Below the pieces are notes generated by a model. It searched no databases, was not told where the DNA came from, and saw only the letters and a list, made by a program, of their open reading frames with translations. 64,000 nt of DNA from Cupidesulfovibrio sp000226255 (GTDB taxonomy: Bacteria; Desulfobacterota; Desulfovibrionia; Desulfovibrionales; Desulfovibrionaceae): positions 124,001 through 188,000 of the forward strand of contig NZ_AP036014.1 of the NCBI RefSeq assembly GCF_003402415.2, written 5' to 3'. Within the stretch, counting starts at the first letter, position 1. Each line of letters opens with the position of its first letter. This document shows positions 1-8,550 of the stretch, one piece after another. Made by a program: the position numbers and the translations under genes.

Positions 1-180
1 GACACATTGCAGAACATGGGAGTTGAAGAGCAGTTGGATGTATTGGGGAGGGCGTTCAAGATGGGGTACGGTGGTGACAGAGAAGTGAAGAAGCGAGTTG
101 ATTGTGAGTTTAATGGAAATTTGATAAATCTCCATCGAGCATTGAAGTCGAAAGCGGAGGCCGCAGGTGGCAAGAAATAG
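1..180 (+). CDS. C-terminal 59 residues of an unknown protein (5' truncated by window edge)
   Basis: The reading frame is open from the first base to a TAG at 178-180. The residues visible are polar and charged, with no membrane segment or motif I recognise, and the end is Lys-rich (AAGGKK). It overlaps the next gene's GTG start by 14 bases, which suggests the two are co-transcribed and translationally linked. Function unknown. It is somewhat AT-richer than the genes further right. Confidence 0.6.
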   Translation, partial: DTLQNMGVEEQLDVLGRAFKMGYGGDREVKKRVDCEFNGNLINLHRALKSKAEAAGGKK

Positions 181-982
181 GATTGCACATTTTGCAATGT
201 TGGCCTTTTTGGTCATCTGTGCAGATTGCCATGCATCGAGTGAAGAATGGCAGGGTGTGCGAACGGGAATAGTGGGCATGTATTCAATATATTATTCAGG
301 AACAAGTTCCGGATTGGGTATCGATACGAGCGTTACACGCAGCATCCATGCAGTCTGCGCATTCGGTGACCTGTGCCGTATCGTGGGTGTAGAGAAGAAG
401 ATAGAGCGCCTTGGGAACGAGTTTGTCCTTGTTCGTTCGGTGCGGCGTCTTGTCGCAGCGGCACCGGGGGATTTCGATGTAACGGGCGTTCTTGGCAGGC
501 AGACGAATGGGTATCTGTTTCTGAATTCCCCGCTGGGCACAGCGGACAATCTGGTAATTCCCGAAGGGTTTCCCTTGGAAAGAACGGTGCGGTCCGTGTG
601 CGCGGAAGGCGACATCTGCCGGGTTCGAGGCAAAGGTACGCGGGACCCTTCTTGGCGGCAGATGGTCATGCCCTCGGAATTGCACGAGGTGGAACTGGTG
701 CAGCGTGCTCGCCTGGTGACGGTGGAGATGACGGGCGTCTACTCCGGCGGCAGCGCGGGGAACTTTGATGTCGTCGGGGATGAGGAGGACCAGTTTCTCG
801 ACGGGCTGGAGCGGTTCGCGCATACCCCTGTGGGGCGCACCATGCCTTCCTGCGAGCGGTACCGGGTGGTCGCATTGGTACGGGATACCGATCCCCACCG
901 CGTGGTGGACCTGCTGGCTGTGGGCTGTGCCCGCCCGGACCAGGATGACATTCCGGCGGCGGTGGAGGGTGGGCCGCAATAA
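167..982 (+). CDS. secreted protein with repeated VCAxGDxCR motifs, unknown function
   Basis: 271 residues from a GTG start that overlaps the preceding frame. Residues 1-23 form a hydrophobic signal sequence ending near CHA|SS, so the protein is probably exported. The mature part contains a clear duplication: VCAFGDLCR at residues 63-71 and VCAEGDICR at 144-152, each preceded by a Gly/Thr-rich strand region. A weaker third copy occupies the C-terminus (paired Cys in SCERYRVVAL and VGCAR). This suggests three small disulfide-stabilised beta units. I do not recognise the family. A hairpin terminator lies about 95 bases after the stop. A periplasmic structural or binding role is only an inference. 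Confidence 0.7.
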   Translation: MARNRIAHFAMLAFLVICADCHASSEEWQGVRTGIVGMYSIYYSGTSSGLGIDTSVTRSIHAVCAFGDLCRIVGVEKKIERLGNEFVLVRSVRRLVAAAPGDFDVTGVLGRQTNGYLFLNSPLGTADNLVIPEGFPLERTVRSVCAEGDICRVRGKGTRDPSWRQMVMPSELHEVELVQRARLVTVEMTGVYSGGSAGNFDVVGDEEDQFLDGLERFAHTPVGRTMPSCERYRVVALVRDTDPHRVVDLLAVGCARPDQDDIPAAVEGGPQ

Positions 983-1076
983 GCGGCGCATGCCGGGGAC
1001 AGGCGAACGCGGGAAAGGATGTCATCAGATCGTGGGCGATTGCCGGGGACTGGGAACATGGAGCGAAACCACGCAA

Positions 1077-1106
1077 ACGGGCCGAAGGATCACTCTTTCG
1101 GCCCGT
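1077..1106. terminator. bidirectional hairpin between convergent genes
   Basis: A perfect 10-bp stem (acgggccgaa / ttcggcccgt, loop of 10) lies between the plus-strand gene ending at 982 and the minus-strand gene ending at 1143. T-runs on either side are short, so it may work as a weak or shared terminator. Confidence 0.6.
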
Positions 1107-1142
1107 GGTGTTTGTAGGGAATGGGGTGGCGTGGCGCGCAGG

Positions 1143-1568
1143 CTACCGCGCCAGCGGGTCGGTTTCGCTTTCCGGCGCGAAGAAGAAGGCGGTGTCGAAG
1201 GGGCCGAAGCTGCCGGTGTCGGCCATGATGGTGAAGAATTCCACCCGGCCGTAACGGCGCAGGCGTTCTTCGGTCACGCCGTTGCGGGCGTAGTAGTCCG
1301 CGCGGGGCTGCGGGTTGCGGGTTTCCGTCAGGTCGTACACGGCCTCGTCGGTTTCGCCCCAGGCGTGCAGCACCCACTTGCCGTGCAGGTGCAGCCAGGC
1401 GTGCACCACGCGGCAGTCCTCGCATTCGCTGGCCACTTCCAGCGCGGCGTCGAAGCAGGACGGGCGGTGCGCCCCGGCGGCGCACTGGCAGTCGTGGTCA
1501 TGGGCATGGTCGTGGCCGCAGCCGCAGGCGTCGGCTTTGGGGGGCTGGAAAGGATCGTGGCTGTGCAT
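1143..1568 (-). CDS. His/Cys-rich small protein, probable metal binding
   Basis: 141 residues, ATG start with an AAGGA ribosome site. The N-terminus is a cluster of metal ligands: CGCGHDHAHDHDCQC within the first 30 residues, followed by paired Cys in CEDC. The remainder (VVHAWLHLHGKWVLHAWGETDEAVYDLTE) resembles a small alpha/beta domain that I cannot name. Such His/Cys tails are typical of proteins handling Zn, Ni or Cu, but the metal is an inference. It stands alone, with no operon partner on its strand nearby. Confidence 0.65.
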   Translation of the reverse strand: MHSHDPFQPPKADACGCGHDHAHDHDCQCAAGAHRPSCFDAALEVASECEDCRVVHAWLHLHGKWVLHAWGETDEAVYDLTETRNPQPRADYYARNGVTEERLRRYGRVEFFTIMADTGSFGPFDTAFFFAPESETDPLAR

Positions 1569-1866
1569 GGCGTATCCTTGCGTGCCGCATGGCGGCGGTG
1601 GTGCGTGATGATGGTTGCGCGCGTGTACTGTGGGGACGGACCGGATGGCCGTCTGCGTTGCAGGGGCCGCGCGCGTTGCAGGAACTGCGCATGATGTGCG
1701 CGGGTGCCTGCCCGGCCCGGTGACGGTGCGCCGAAAGGGCGGTGCGCGTCAAGATGGCGGAGTGCGGACAGCGCGCCGAGAGCGGGAAGGGAGCGTTGCG
1801 CCGTTCGCGCCCGCGTTGTCGTCCGTTCCGTTGCCGCGTGTTCAGTCGTCTTCGTGCCGTCTCGCG
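1569..1866. other. intergenic, promoter side of the His-rich gene; nothing else seen
   Basis: About 300 bases between the start of the minus-strand His-rich gene and the end of the next minus-strand gene. Frames through it are open only because of the high GC content and lack plausible starts or conserved sequence. Confidence 0.4.
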
Positions 1867-3795
1867 TCACTTTCCGGCGGCATCCCCTTCGCCCAGCGCC
1901 AGCAGGGCCGCGCCCAGGGCGTTGCCCACGTCATACCGGCCGGGAAAGGTTACCGTGGTGGACAGCGCCCGCGCAACGGCGGGCAGCAGGTGGCGCGATG
2001 CCGCGCCGATGCCCACCATGGGCACCCCCAGCGACACGTTCACCCGCAGCAGCCCATGCCGGTGCCGCTGGGCCAGATAGGCCGCGAAGTTGCCGCCCAC
2101 CTCGCGCCGGGCCACGTGCTGGACCACGGCATCCTCGATGCGCTGGCTGGCGGCGGTCAGCACGGCGCGGGCCGCGTCCTGTGGGGTATTGGGCGGGGTG
2201 TGGGGAGTGATGCTGCCTGGGGGCAGCAGGGCGGCCAAGGCCCGCGCCCCGGCCAGCGCGGCGGCGGCGTTGCCCGCCCCGGCAGGCACGCCGGGCAAGG
2301 CGGAAAGATCCAGCAGGCCCAGCACGTGCAGGGCGTCGGTGGGGGTGAACCCGGCCACCTGCACGGCGCGCTGGCGTACCAGCCGATCTATGGCCCGCTC
2401 CAGCGTGCTTTCCGGCAGGCGCAGCGCGCGCAGCAGGTCGCCCGCCGGGGTGGGGCCGTGGACGTTCAGATGATCCAGCACCGCGCGCTCGGCGGCGTCC
2501 CTTGTCGACGCGTCGTGCTCGTCGCTGTTCGTGATGTCCGGTCCTTCGCATGCGCCCTCGCGGCGCATGGGACAGATGCACCGCGCCCGGCCGCCGGGCC
2601 GCAGCCATTGTGCCGGGTCGGGCAGGGGACCGGCCATGCACAGCGGCACCACCCGCAGCGGCCCCACGGACAACGTGCCGTCGGCCTCCGGCCGCACCAG
2701 GCTGTCGCCGCCGATGCCCACGGTGAACATTTCCACGGCTTCCACGTGGGTTTCCCAGTCGCCCACCACCATGCCGTCGGCCTGGATGACCGGGCGGCCC
2801 CGGCGCAGCAGGGTGACGTCGGTGGTGGTGCCGCCCACGTCCACGATGAGGGCGTCCGGCGGGGGCGGGGTGTCGGTGCCTGCCCATGGTTGGGTTGATG
2901 CATTCGGCGATGCGTTCGGGGTCGTGGCTGGCGCTGCGGCGTCCTTGCCAGCGTCCTCCACAGGCAGCCGACCGGCTGCATGGGCCGCGCCGTACCCGGC
3001 CATGGCGGCGGGGCCGCTGGCCACGGTGGCCGATGCGTTGCGCAGGGCCTCTTGCATGGGCATGGCCGTGGCGTCGCCGCGCACCACCACCACGGGGGCG
3101 GCAATGCCAAGGCCGTCCAGCGCGGTGCGCACCCCGTCCAGAAAGCGGCGCATCACCGGCAGCAGTCGCGCGTTGAGCACCGCTGTGGCCGCGCGCTCCT
3201 TCATGCCCGCGCGCGCACTGGCCAGGTGCGAACAGAACACCGGCTTGGGGTCCACCATGCCTATGGCCCGTTCCGCCACCAGCTCGTGGGCGGGGTTCAC
3301 GAAGCTCATCATGCCGCACACGGCGTAGGCGTCCACCCTGTCCTGCATCAGGCGGATGGAGTCCACCAGCCGGTTGAGGGCCAGCGGGGCCTCTTCCGAG
3401 CCGTCCAGCTTGTGGCCGCCGGGGATGGCGTCCATGGCCGCGCAGGGCACGGTGATGCGCCCGGCGTAGCCGATGATGAACAGCCCCACCTCGGCCCCCT
3501 GCCCTTCCACCACGGCGTTGGTGGCCAGGGTTGTGGACACGGAAACCAGGTCCACGGCGCTGGCGGGCAGGCCGGACGCGGCCAGCGCGGCGGCCATGGC
3601 CCCGGCCATGCCCCGGCCCAGGTCATGGTGGGTGGTGGGTCGCTTGGCCGACGCCACCACCCGGCGGGAGTCTGCATCCACCAGTACGGCGTCGGTGCAG
3701 GTGCCGCCGGTGTCCACGCCCATCACGTAACGGACGGGGCGGGATGTTTGCGTATCGGGGGCCGTGGCGGTGGGGATATTGGCGTGGGTGGTCAT
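1867..3795 (-). CDS. hydantoinase/oxoprolinase family protein
   Basis: 642 residues from the ATG at 3795. This start is chosen because the family's first motif begins soon after it (MGVDTGGTCTDAVLVD, about residues 24-40, the usual GGTFTD with Phe replaced by Cys). A second nucleotide-fold signature, VDVGGTTTDVTLLRRG, lies mid-protein with VGIGGDS after it, and a C-terminal VGIGAASRHLLP segment closes the ASKHA-like fold. These proteins are ATP-dependent amidohydrolase relatives, but the small single-subunit forms in sulfate reducers have no assigned substrate. The gene follows csaA by 62 bases on the same strand and is probably the last gene of that operon. Confidence 0.8.
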   Translation of the reverse strand: MTTHANIPTATAPDTQTSRPVRYVMGVDTGGTCTDAVLVDADSRRVVASAKRPTTHHDLGRGMAGAMAAALAASGLPASAVDLVSVSTTLATNAVVEGQGAEVGLFIIGYAGRITVPCAAMDAIPGGHKLDGSEEAPLALNRLVDSIRLMQDRVDAYAVCGMMSFVNPAHELVAERAIGMVDPKPVFCSHLASARAGMKERAATAVLNARLLPVMRRFLDGVRTALDGLGIAAPVVVVRGDATAMPMQEALRNASATVASGPAAMAGYGAAHAAGRLPVEDAGKDAAAPATTPNASPNASTQPWAGTDTPPPPDALIVDVGGTTTDVTLLRRGRPVIQADGMVVGDWETHVEAVEMFTVGIGGDSLVRPEADGTLSVGPLRVVPLCMAGPLPDPAQWLRPGGRARCICPMRREGACEGPDITNSDEHDASTRDAAERAVLDHLNVHGPTPAGDLLRALRLPESTLERAIDRLVRQRAVQVAGFTPTDALHVLGLLDLSALPGVPAGAGNAAAALAGARALAALLPPGSITPHTPPNTPQDAARAVLTAASQRIEDAVVQHVARREVGGNFAAYLAQRHRHGLLRVNVSLGVPMVGIGAASRHLLPAVARALSTTVTFPGRYDVGNALGAALLALGEGDAAGK

Positions 3796-3857
3796 GGAAA
3801 AACCTTGAAATGCATGGGGATGATGTCGGAAATCCGTTGGCTGGCGGGCTGTTCTGC

Positions 3858-4223
3858 CTAGGCGAGTTTCAATCCATTGTCCACGACCCGCTCCGGCACC
3901 GCCAGCACCACGCTGCCGTCCGCCTGCGCGAACCCGGTGACCAGGAATTCCGAGCGGAACGGCCCGATCTGCCGGGGCGGAAAGTTCACCACGCCGATGA
4001 TCTGGCGGCCCAGCAGGTCGTCCGCCTTGTACAGGTGGGTGATGCGCGCGCTGGACTTCAGCACGCCGATGCCGGGGCCGAAGTCTGCCCACACCTTCCA
4101 CGCGGGGCTGCGGGCTTCCGGAAATTCCTCCACCTGCACGATGGTGCCGGTGCGCAGTTCCACCTTTTCGAAGTCGTCCCAGGTGATGGCGGGCAGGCCG
4201 GATGCGGCGGCGGGGGTGGTCAT
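3858..4223 (-). CDS. csaA: CsaA-like tRNA-binding (EMAP-II/OB fold) protein
   Basis: 121 residues, ATG at 4223 with a GGAGA ribosome site. The protein matches the stand-alone tRNA-binding domain family along its length: FEKVELRTGTIVQVEEFPEA at the start, KSSARITHLY in the middle, and GVVNFPPRQIGPFRSEFLVTG near the end. CsaA has been described as a dimeric secretion-related chaperone that also binds tRNA; the in vivo role is unsettled. It lies 59 bases after the ArsM-like methyltransferase and 62 before the hydantoinase-family gene, in one apparent operon. Confidence 0.88.
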   Translation of the reverse strand: MTTPAAASGLPAITWDDFEKVELRTGTIVQVEEFPEARSPAWKVWADFGPGIGVLKSSARITHLYKADDLLGRQIIGVVNFPPRQIGPFRSEFLVTGFAQADGSVVLAVPERVVDNGLKLA

Positions 4224-4282
4224 GTGGGTTTCTCCGGTGATGGCGTGGTGTGTCCCGGCTGCGGCGCGCGGCGGCGCGCCGG

Positions 4283-5287
4283 TCATTCGGGCTTGGTGGC
4301 GGCGAACAGCGCCCCTTCGGTGACGGATGAACTGCGGAACCCGGTGCGGCCGATGCAGACCGCGTCGTGGAATCCCGCCTCGCGAAGCATGGCCAGGAAC
4401 GCCGTTCCCGGTACCGCGCCGCCTTGTCAGCGAAACCAGCTGGACACCACGTCCGCGCCCTGCGGGGCGGGGCCGTCCAGTGCCTGGTCGGCCAGGCGCA
4501 GGCGGCCGCCCGGCCGCAACACCCTGTGGATTTCGCGCAATGCGGCGGGCTTGTCCACTATCAGGCTGAACACCCCGTTGGAAATGGCCACGTCGAAGCT
4601 GTTGGCGGCAAAAGGCAGGGATTCCGCCCCGGTCTCCACGAAGCGTATGGGCGCGGACTGTTTCGGGGCACGGCTTGCGGGGGGCACGGCCCGGTCCGTG
4701 GCCGCACGGTTGGCGCGGGCGCGGTCCAGCATGTGCGGGCTGGCGTCGGCCCCGGTCACCGTGCCGTGGGGCCCGGCCAGCAGGGCGGCGCACAGGGTGT
4801 CCACCCCCGCGCCGCAGCCCACGTCCAGCACGGCATCGCCGGGGCGCACAGGACAGGCGGCCAGTTCCGGCGGCAGGCAGCGGTCGTGGGGGGCCCCATC
4901 GACAGGCCCGCCGACAGGGTTGCCGTCTGGCGCCTCGTCTGGCTCGTCGGTCAGGCTGTTGCCGAAGCACACCGGGGCATCCAGCTCCGCGTCCGGCATG
5001 TCGCAAAAGATGTCGCCCGGCACGCCGCTGCCCGAGGCGGAGGGGTATGCGGCGGGGGAAGGTTCCGGCAGCAGACACGCGGGCGGCCACACGCAGGCGT
5101 CCACCGTGGCGAAAGGGTTGCCCACGCCGCAGAAATGCGCGCGCACTGCGGCGGGCAGACGGCCGGTGAGCGCTGCGTCATAGCCCAGCCCGGCCAGCCC
5201 GGCGTCGCCCACCGGGTAGCGGAACTTGCCTTCCGGCCCCTGGGCCACGGCGGTGAAGCGGTCACGCACGGCGCGGGCGACCACCAT
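4283..5287 (-). CDS. ArsM-like SAM methyltransferase, probable selenoprotein (in-frame TGA = Sec287)
   Basis: Read through one in-frame TGA (4427-4429), the frame encodes 334 residues. It has FCGVGNPF (53-60), the SAM-binding VLDVGCGAG (153-161), then IRFVETGAESLPFAANSFD and ISNGVFSLI typical of arsenite-methyltransferase relatives. After the TGA the same frame continues with recognisable family sequence (QGGAVPGTAFLAMLREAGF, then GRTGFRSSSVTEGALFA) to a TGA at 4283. The TGA falls where the family has its conserved Cys in a CxxGA context, so selenocysteine fits well. A hairpin suited to a bacterial SECIS follows at once (separate entry). Residues 61-145 form a Cys-containing, low-complexity insertion before the SAM motif. 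The ATG at 5287 is the only ATG before an upstream stop, though its ribosome site is weak. Substrate (arsenite or other soft metalloid) is inferred. First gene of an operon with csaA. Confidence 0.8.
4393..4411 (-). promoter_or_regulatory. candidate bacterial SECIS hairpin downstream of the in-frame TGA
   Basis: Read on the minus strand, an 8-bp stem (ccgggaac / gttcctgg, one G-U pair) closes a GGC loop. The stem begins 15 nt and the loop 23 nt after the TGA. As I recall the bacterial SECIS rules, the loop should start 16-37 nt after the UGA and carry a G in its first two positions; both hold. Codons in the stem still encode family-like residues. Confidence 0.7.
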
Positions 5288-5764
5288 GCGCTCGGCGGGG
5301 GTCAGCCCCGGCGTTGGCGCTGCGGCGGGTGGGGATGCGGCGGCCCCGACCGGGGCCTGCGGCGGCGCTCACACCCCAGTGGAGCAGGAATCGCCCCCGA
5401 AGGGCGGCGTGCGGCGGTGCATGGGTGCCTCGTGGTGGAGGTTGCAATGAAGGCGCGGGCCGGTTTGCGTGGTATGCGCGGTGCGCCCGGTGTGTGGAGG
5501 GCCGCGTGGTATGCGCCCTGCCTGCCGCCGTCATAGGGGGCGGCGTGGTGTGGCGTCAATCAAGGCGAGGAGAGTGACAGGGTGGTTGGGTGATATGCGG
5601 CCTGCCACAAAACGGGGGGCGAAGCCTTGTTCCCCGCACCCCTTCTCGAAAATTTTTATTTGTATTTTCTACATAGTAGGCGAGCACAAAAGACGGGGTT
5701 CCAAGGGGCGGTAGCCACGTGGCCGCCGGAGGCGTCCAAAAAACAGATGTTGCCAACAAGTTGA
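5288..5764. other. intergenic region with an AT-rich patch, no gene seen
   Basis: About 480 bases upstream of the methyltransferase operon. An unusually AT-rich patch at about 5647-5675 stands out from the GC-rich surroundings and could hold a promoter. A palindrome (gccacgtggc) lies near 5713-5722. Open frames here are GC artefacts without starts or recognisable content. Confidence 0.4.
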
Positions 5765-5791
5765 ACGGGGCGCGGGTATCCCGCGCCCCGT
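5765..5791 (-). terminator. 12-bp perfect hairpin after the flavodiiron gene
   Basis: Stem acggggcgcggg / cccgcgccccgt with a 3-base loop, 25 bases past the stop of the minus-strand flavodiiron gene. No strong T-run follows, but stem stability makes a terminator likely. Confidence 0.75.
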
Positions 5792-5815
5792 GGCGTATGC
5801 ATCCGTGGCGACAGG

Positions 5816-7009
5816 CTATTCCCCGGCGGCCTCGGCCAACTGGCGGCCCAGGGCGCGGCAGCGTTCCAGCCCTTCGTCGTCGGGGTTCCAGGCCTCGCGG
5901 GCCGGGTCGCCCACCTGCGAGAAGCCGCACTTGGCCAGCCGCTCGGCCAGCACCTTGGGCGATTCGCCGCTCCAGCCGTACGAGCCGAAGGCGGCGGCCT
6001 TCTTGCCCCGGAACTTCAGCCCTTCCACCTCTTCCAGCAGGCCCGCGACAGAGGTCAGCACGCCCCGGTTCACCGTGGGCGAACCCACGGCCAGCACCTT
6101 GGACCGGAATATCTGGGTGATGATGTCGTTCTTGTCCACCAGGCCGGAATTGAACAGCTTCACGGTCAGCGTGGGGTCGGCCTGCGCGGCCCCGGCGGCG
6201 ATGGCCTCGGCCATGCGCCGGGTGGAGTTCCACATGGTGTCGTAGACCACGGTCAGCTGGTGCTCGGCGTAGTTGGCCGCCCATTCCTGGTAGCGCCGCA
6301 CGATCTGCAGCGGGTCCTTGCGCCAGATCACCCCGTGGCTGGGGCAGATCATGTCCACGGCCAGGCCCAGCCCCAGCACCTCGTCGATCTTCTTGGTCAC
6401 CAGCGGGCTGAACGGGGTGAGGATGTTGGCGTAGTACTTGATGGCCTCCGCCCACAGTTCGCACTCGTCCACCAGGTCCGCGAACATCAGTTCCGAGGCG
6501 TAGTGCTGGCCGAAGGCGTCGTTGCTGAACAGCACGTTTTCGCCGGTAAGGTAGCACATCATGGAGTCTGGCCAGTGGAGCATGGGCATTTCCACGAACA
6601 CCAGCTCGCAACTGCCCAGCGACAGCGTGTCGCCGGTGCGCATCACCCGGAAGTCCCAGTCCGCGTGGTACTGGCCTTTCAGCGATTTCACCCCGTTGGC
6701 CGAGCAGTACACCGGCGTCCTGGGGATGTGGCGCATCAGCTCCGGCAGCGCGCCGCTGTGGTCCGGCTCGCCGTGGTTGGCCACCACGTAGTCGATGGAC
6801 GAAAGGTCCACCACTCGCGCCAGGTTGTCCACGAATTCGCGGGCATACGGCCCCCACACCGTCTCGATGAGCGCGGTGCGGCCGCCGGGGTCGCGCACAA
6901 GGTAGGCGTTGTAGCTGGAGCCCTTGTGGGTGGAATATTCCTGCCCGTGAAAGGTGCGCAGTTCCCAGTCGATCTTGCCCACCCAGCGGACGCGGTCGGT
7001 AAGTTGCAT
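5816..7009 (-). CDS. roo: flavodiiron protein, rubredoxin:oxygen oxidoreductase type
   Basis: 397 residues, ATG at 7009 with a GGGAGGGC ribosome site. The N-terminal half is a metallo-beta-lactamase-type diiron domain with the complete ligand set: HGEPDH (H79, E81, D83, H84), H145 in MLHWPDS, D164 in SNDAFGQH and H225 in CPSHG. The C-terminal half (from about 250) is a flavodoxin-like FMN domain (VVYDTMWNST, then VGSPTVNRG and GSYGWSGES). The cytoplasmic enzyme reduces O2 to water or NO to N2O with electrons from rubredoxin and protects anaerobes from brief oxygen exposure. No rubredoxin or desulfoferrodoxin gene is adjacent, so the electron donor is encoded elsewhere. Terminator hairpins flank it on both sides; it is probably monocistronic. 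Confidence 0.95.
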   Translation of the reverse strand: MQLTDRVRWVGKIDWELRTFHGQEYSTHKGSSYNAYLVRDPGGRTALIETVWGPYAREFVDNLARVVDLSSIDYVVANHGEPDHSGALPELMRHIPRTPVYCSANGVKSLKGQYHADWDFRVMRTGDTLSLGSCELVFVEMPMLHWPDSMMCYLTGENVLFSNDAFGQHYASELMFADLVDECELWAEAIKYYANILTPFSPLVTKKIDEVLGLGLAVDMICPSHGVIWRKDPLQIVRRYQEWAANYAEHQLTVVYDTMWNSTRRMAEAIAAGAAQADPTLTVKLFNSGLVDKNDIITQIFRSKVLAVGSPTVNRGVLTSVAGLLEEVEGLKFRGKKAAAFGSYGWSGESPKVLAERLAKCGFSQVGDPAREAWNPDDEGLERCRALGRQLAEAAGE

Positions 7010-7180
7010 GGCCTGCCCTCCCGGCGGCGCACATGGCGAACCCTTCCGGCCGCGCCGCGTGGCGCGGAAGGGTGGAAAAGAGGAATGCCTATTCTGGCAA
7101 GCTGGCAGGATACGCGGCAGGTGTCAACGCGCCCGGCAGGCCACGCCGGACAGGCGGCGCCGGAGGCCGGACAGGATTGA

Positions 7181-7240
7181 CCGGCCAGGATGGACGGGAT
7201 GGCCCGAATGGACCGGATGGGCTGGACTGGACGGGCGGGG
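7181..7240. repeat. degenerate GGATGG/GGACGG tandem block
   Basis: Short GGATGGAC- and GGATGGCC-like units recur with many substitutions across about 60 bases of noncoding sequence. It looks like an eroded microsatellite, with no evident function. Confidence 0.4.
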
Positions 7241-7259
7241 CAAGCCGCCCGGCATGAAA

Positions 7260-7286
7260 ACGGCGGAGGGATGGTCCCTCCGCCGT
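7260..7286 (-). terminator. Rho-independent terminator of hsp20
   Basis: 12-bp perfect stem (acggcggaggga / tccctccgccgt, loop of 3). On the minus strand it is followed by a short T-run (gttttc). It lies downstream of the hsp20 stop. Confidence 0.85.
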
Positions 7287-7513
7287 CGGGTGTGGCGAGT
7301 GCGCCCGATGCCCCGAGCCGGAACCCGGAACGGTTTCCGTGAATACGGGGCGATGCGGTACGCTGTGCCGCCGGGGTGCCAGTGCGGCCCGGCGGACGGT
7401 GCGCGGCGTGCCGCGCGGGGTTGCGGCGTCGGCGGGATGCCGTCCCGACGTCGGCGGAACACCTTGCTGACGGCAGGGGAGCATGCCTTCCCGACACCGG
7501 GGATGATGCGGAA

Positions 7514-8125
7514 TCAGGCGTGGCAACCGGCGCGGATACCCTCCTCGCCGGGCACCCACACGCATTCCTCGGACGAGGCGCGGGGGATGGTCACGGTCAG
7601 CACGCCGTCGTTGACCGAGGCGGAAAGGCCCTCGGCCACGGCGTCATCCGGCAGCACCAGGATGCGCCGGAAGCTGCCGGGCTGGCGCTCCATGCGGTGC
7701 CAGCCCCAGCCCTTGTCCCGAGAGGAGGACCGCGTGCGGCCCCTGATGGACAGCCGCTGGCCGTCGGCCTTCACGTGCAGGTCGGCGGCGTCGCCATCGC
7801 CCATGCCGTTGTCGTCGACGCGCGAGAGGCCGGGCACGTCGGCCACGACCACGTAGGCGTCATTGTCCACCGCGATGTCCACGTCCAGGCGGCGGGTATC
7901 CTTGAAGCCGCATTCGGCGGGCTGTTCCGGCAGGGCCTCGTAGAGCAGGTCCATGGTGCCAGCGAATTCCAGGGCTTCGCGCAGTGCGTCCGCCTCGCGC
8001 GCGCATTCCACGTCAAAGGGAACGGGAGCCGCGAGGCGTCCTTCGTCATGCCGGCCGGAACCGGCGTCTTCGCGTTCGGCACTCTTGCGGAACCAGTTCC
8101 GGGGGTGCAGTGCGTCCAGTTTCAT
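7514..8125 (-). CDS. Hsp20 / alpha-crystallin small heat-shock protein
   Basis: 203 residues, ATG at 8125 with a GGAGGAACC ribosome site. The alpha-crystallin domain spans about residues 79-185: DVDIAVDNDAYVVVADVPGL, then ADGQRLSIRGRT, then ERQPGSFRRILVLPDD, then the hallmark NDGVLTVTIPR. The 75-residue N-terminal arm is polar and Cys-poor. The C-terminal tail is short, without a clear IxI assembly motif. Small Hsps hold unfolding proteins for refolding by ATP-driven chaperones. It sits alone between terminator and promoter regions. I saw no CIRCE element upstream. Confidence 0.9.
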   Translation of the reverse strand: MKLDALHPRNWFRKSAEREDAGSGRHDEGRLAAPVPFDVECAREADALREALEFAGTMDLLYEALPEQPAECGFKDTRRLDVDIAVDNDAYVVVADVPGLSRVDDNGMGDGDAADLHVKADGQRLSIRGRTRSSSRDKGWGWHRMERQPGSFRRILVLPDDAVAEGLSASVNDGVLTVTIPRASSEECVWVPGEEGIRAGCHA

Positions 8126-8550
8126 GGCGGTTCCTCCGTTGTCGTTGCCAGCGGAATCGCGCCGCCAAGGCCCGGGCGTCCGGACCGGGCGGCGTGCGCC
8201 GATCCATGGCTGAAAACAATTATCACCAGCAAGAAGGCAACCGCGTCCGACCGTATTTTTCGCAGCGTGGGGGGGGCAACGCCCGCCCGTGCGGGGGCGG
8301 GTTGGGAGACGGGGGATCCGGCAGCCAAGCTGTATGTGGATCGCGGGCGCGCTCCGTGCGGAACCCGGCGCAAGGGGGCGGGCATTGCATTGGGCGGCCT
8401 GGCCGGGTATGCCTTGAAAATGGGGCAGAAGTCCGCGTCGCCGCGCGCCGGGCTTGCTGGCCCCCCTCCGGCCCGCCCGCCAGGCATGGCCTGTCCGTTT
8501 CCGGTTCCGCTTCCGGCCCGTTCCGTTCCGCCAACTTACAGGAGCACGAT
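8126..8550. other. divergent promoter region between hsp20 and malate synthase
   Basis: About 425 bases between two divergent starts. It must hold both promoters, and a locally AT-richer stretch near 8210-8270 is the likeliest place for the hsp20 promoter. I cannot assign -35/-10 boxes with confidence. Confidence 0.4.

Larger units (their letters stand above)
7010..7513. other. intergenic region; promoter side of the flavodiiron gene, terminator of hsp20
   Basis: About 500 bases holding the hsp20 terminator at 7260-7286 and an imperfect tandem block near 7181-7240. I see no convincing gene. Confidence 0.5.

Noticed and set aside
3796..4101. N-terminal extension of the hydantoinase-family frame
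   Set aside because: It runs antisense-free but through csaA in another frame; the family start motif follows directly after the ATG at 3795.
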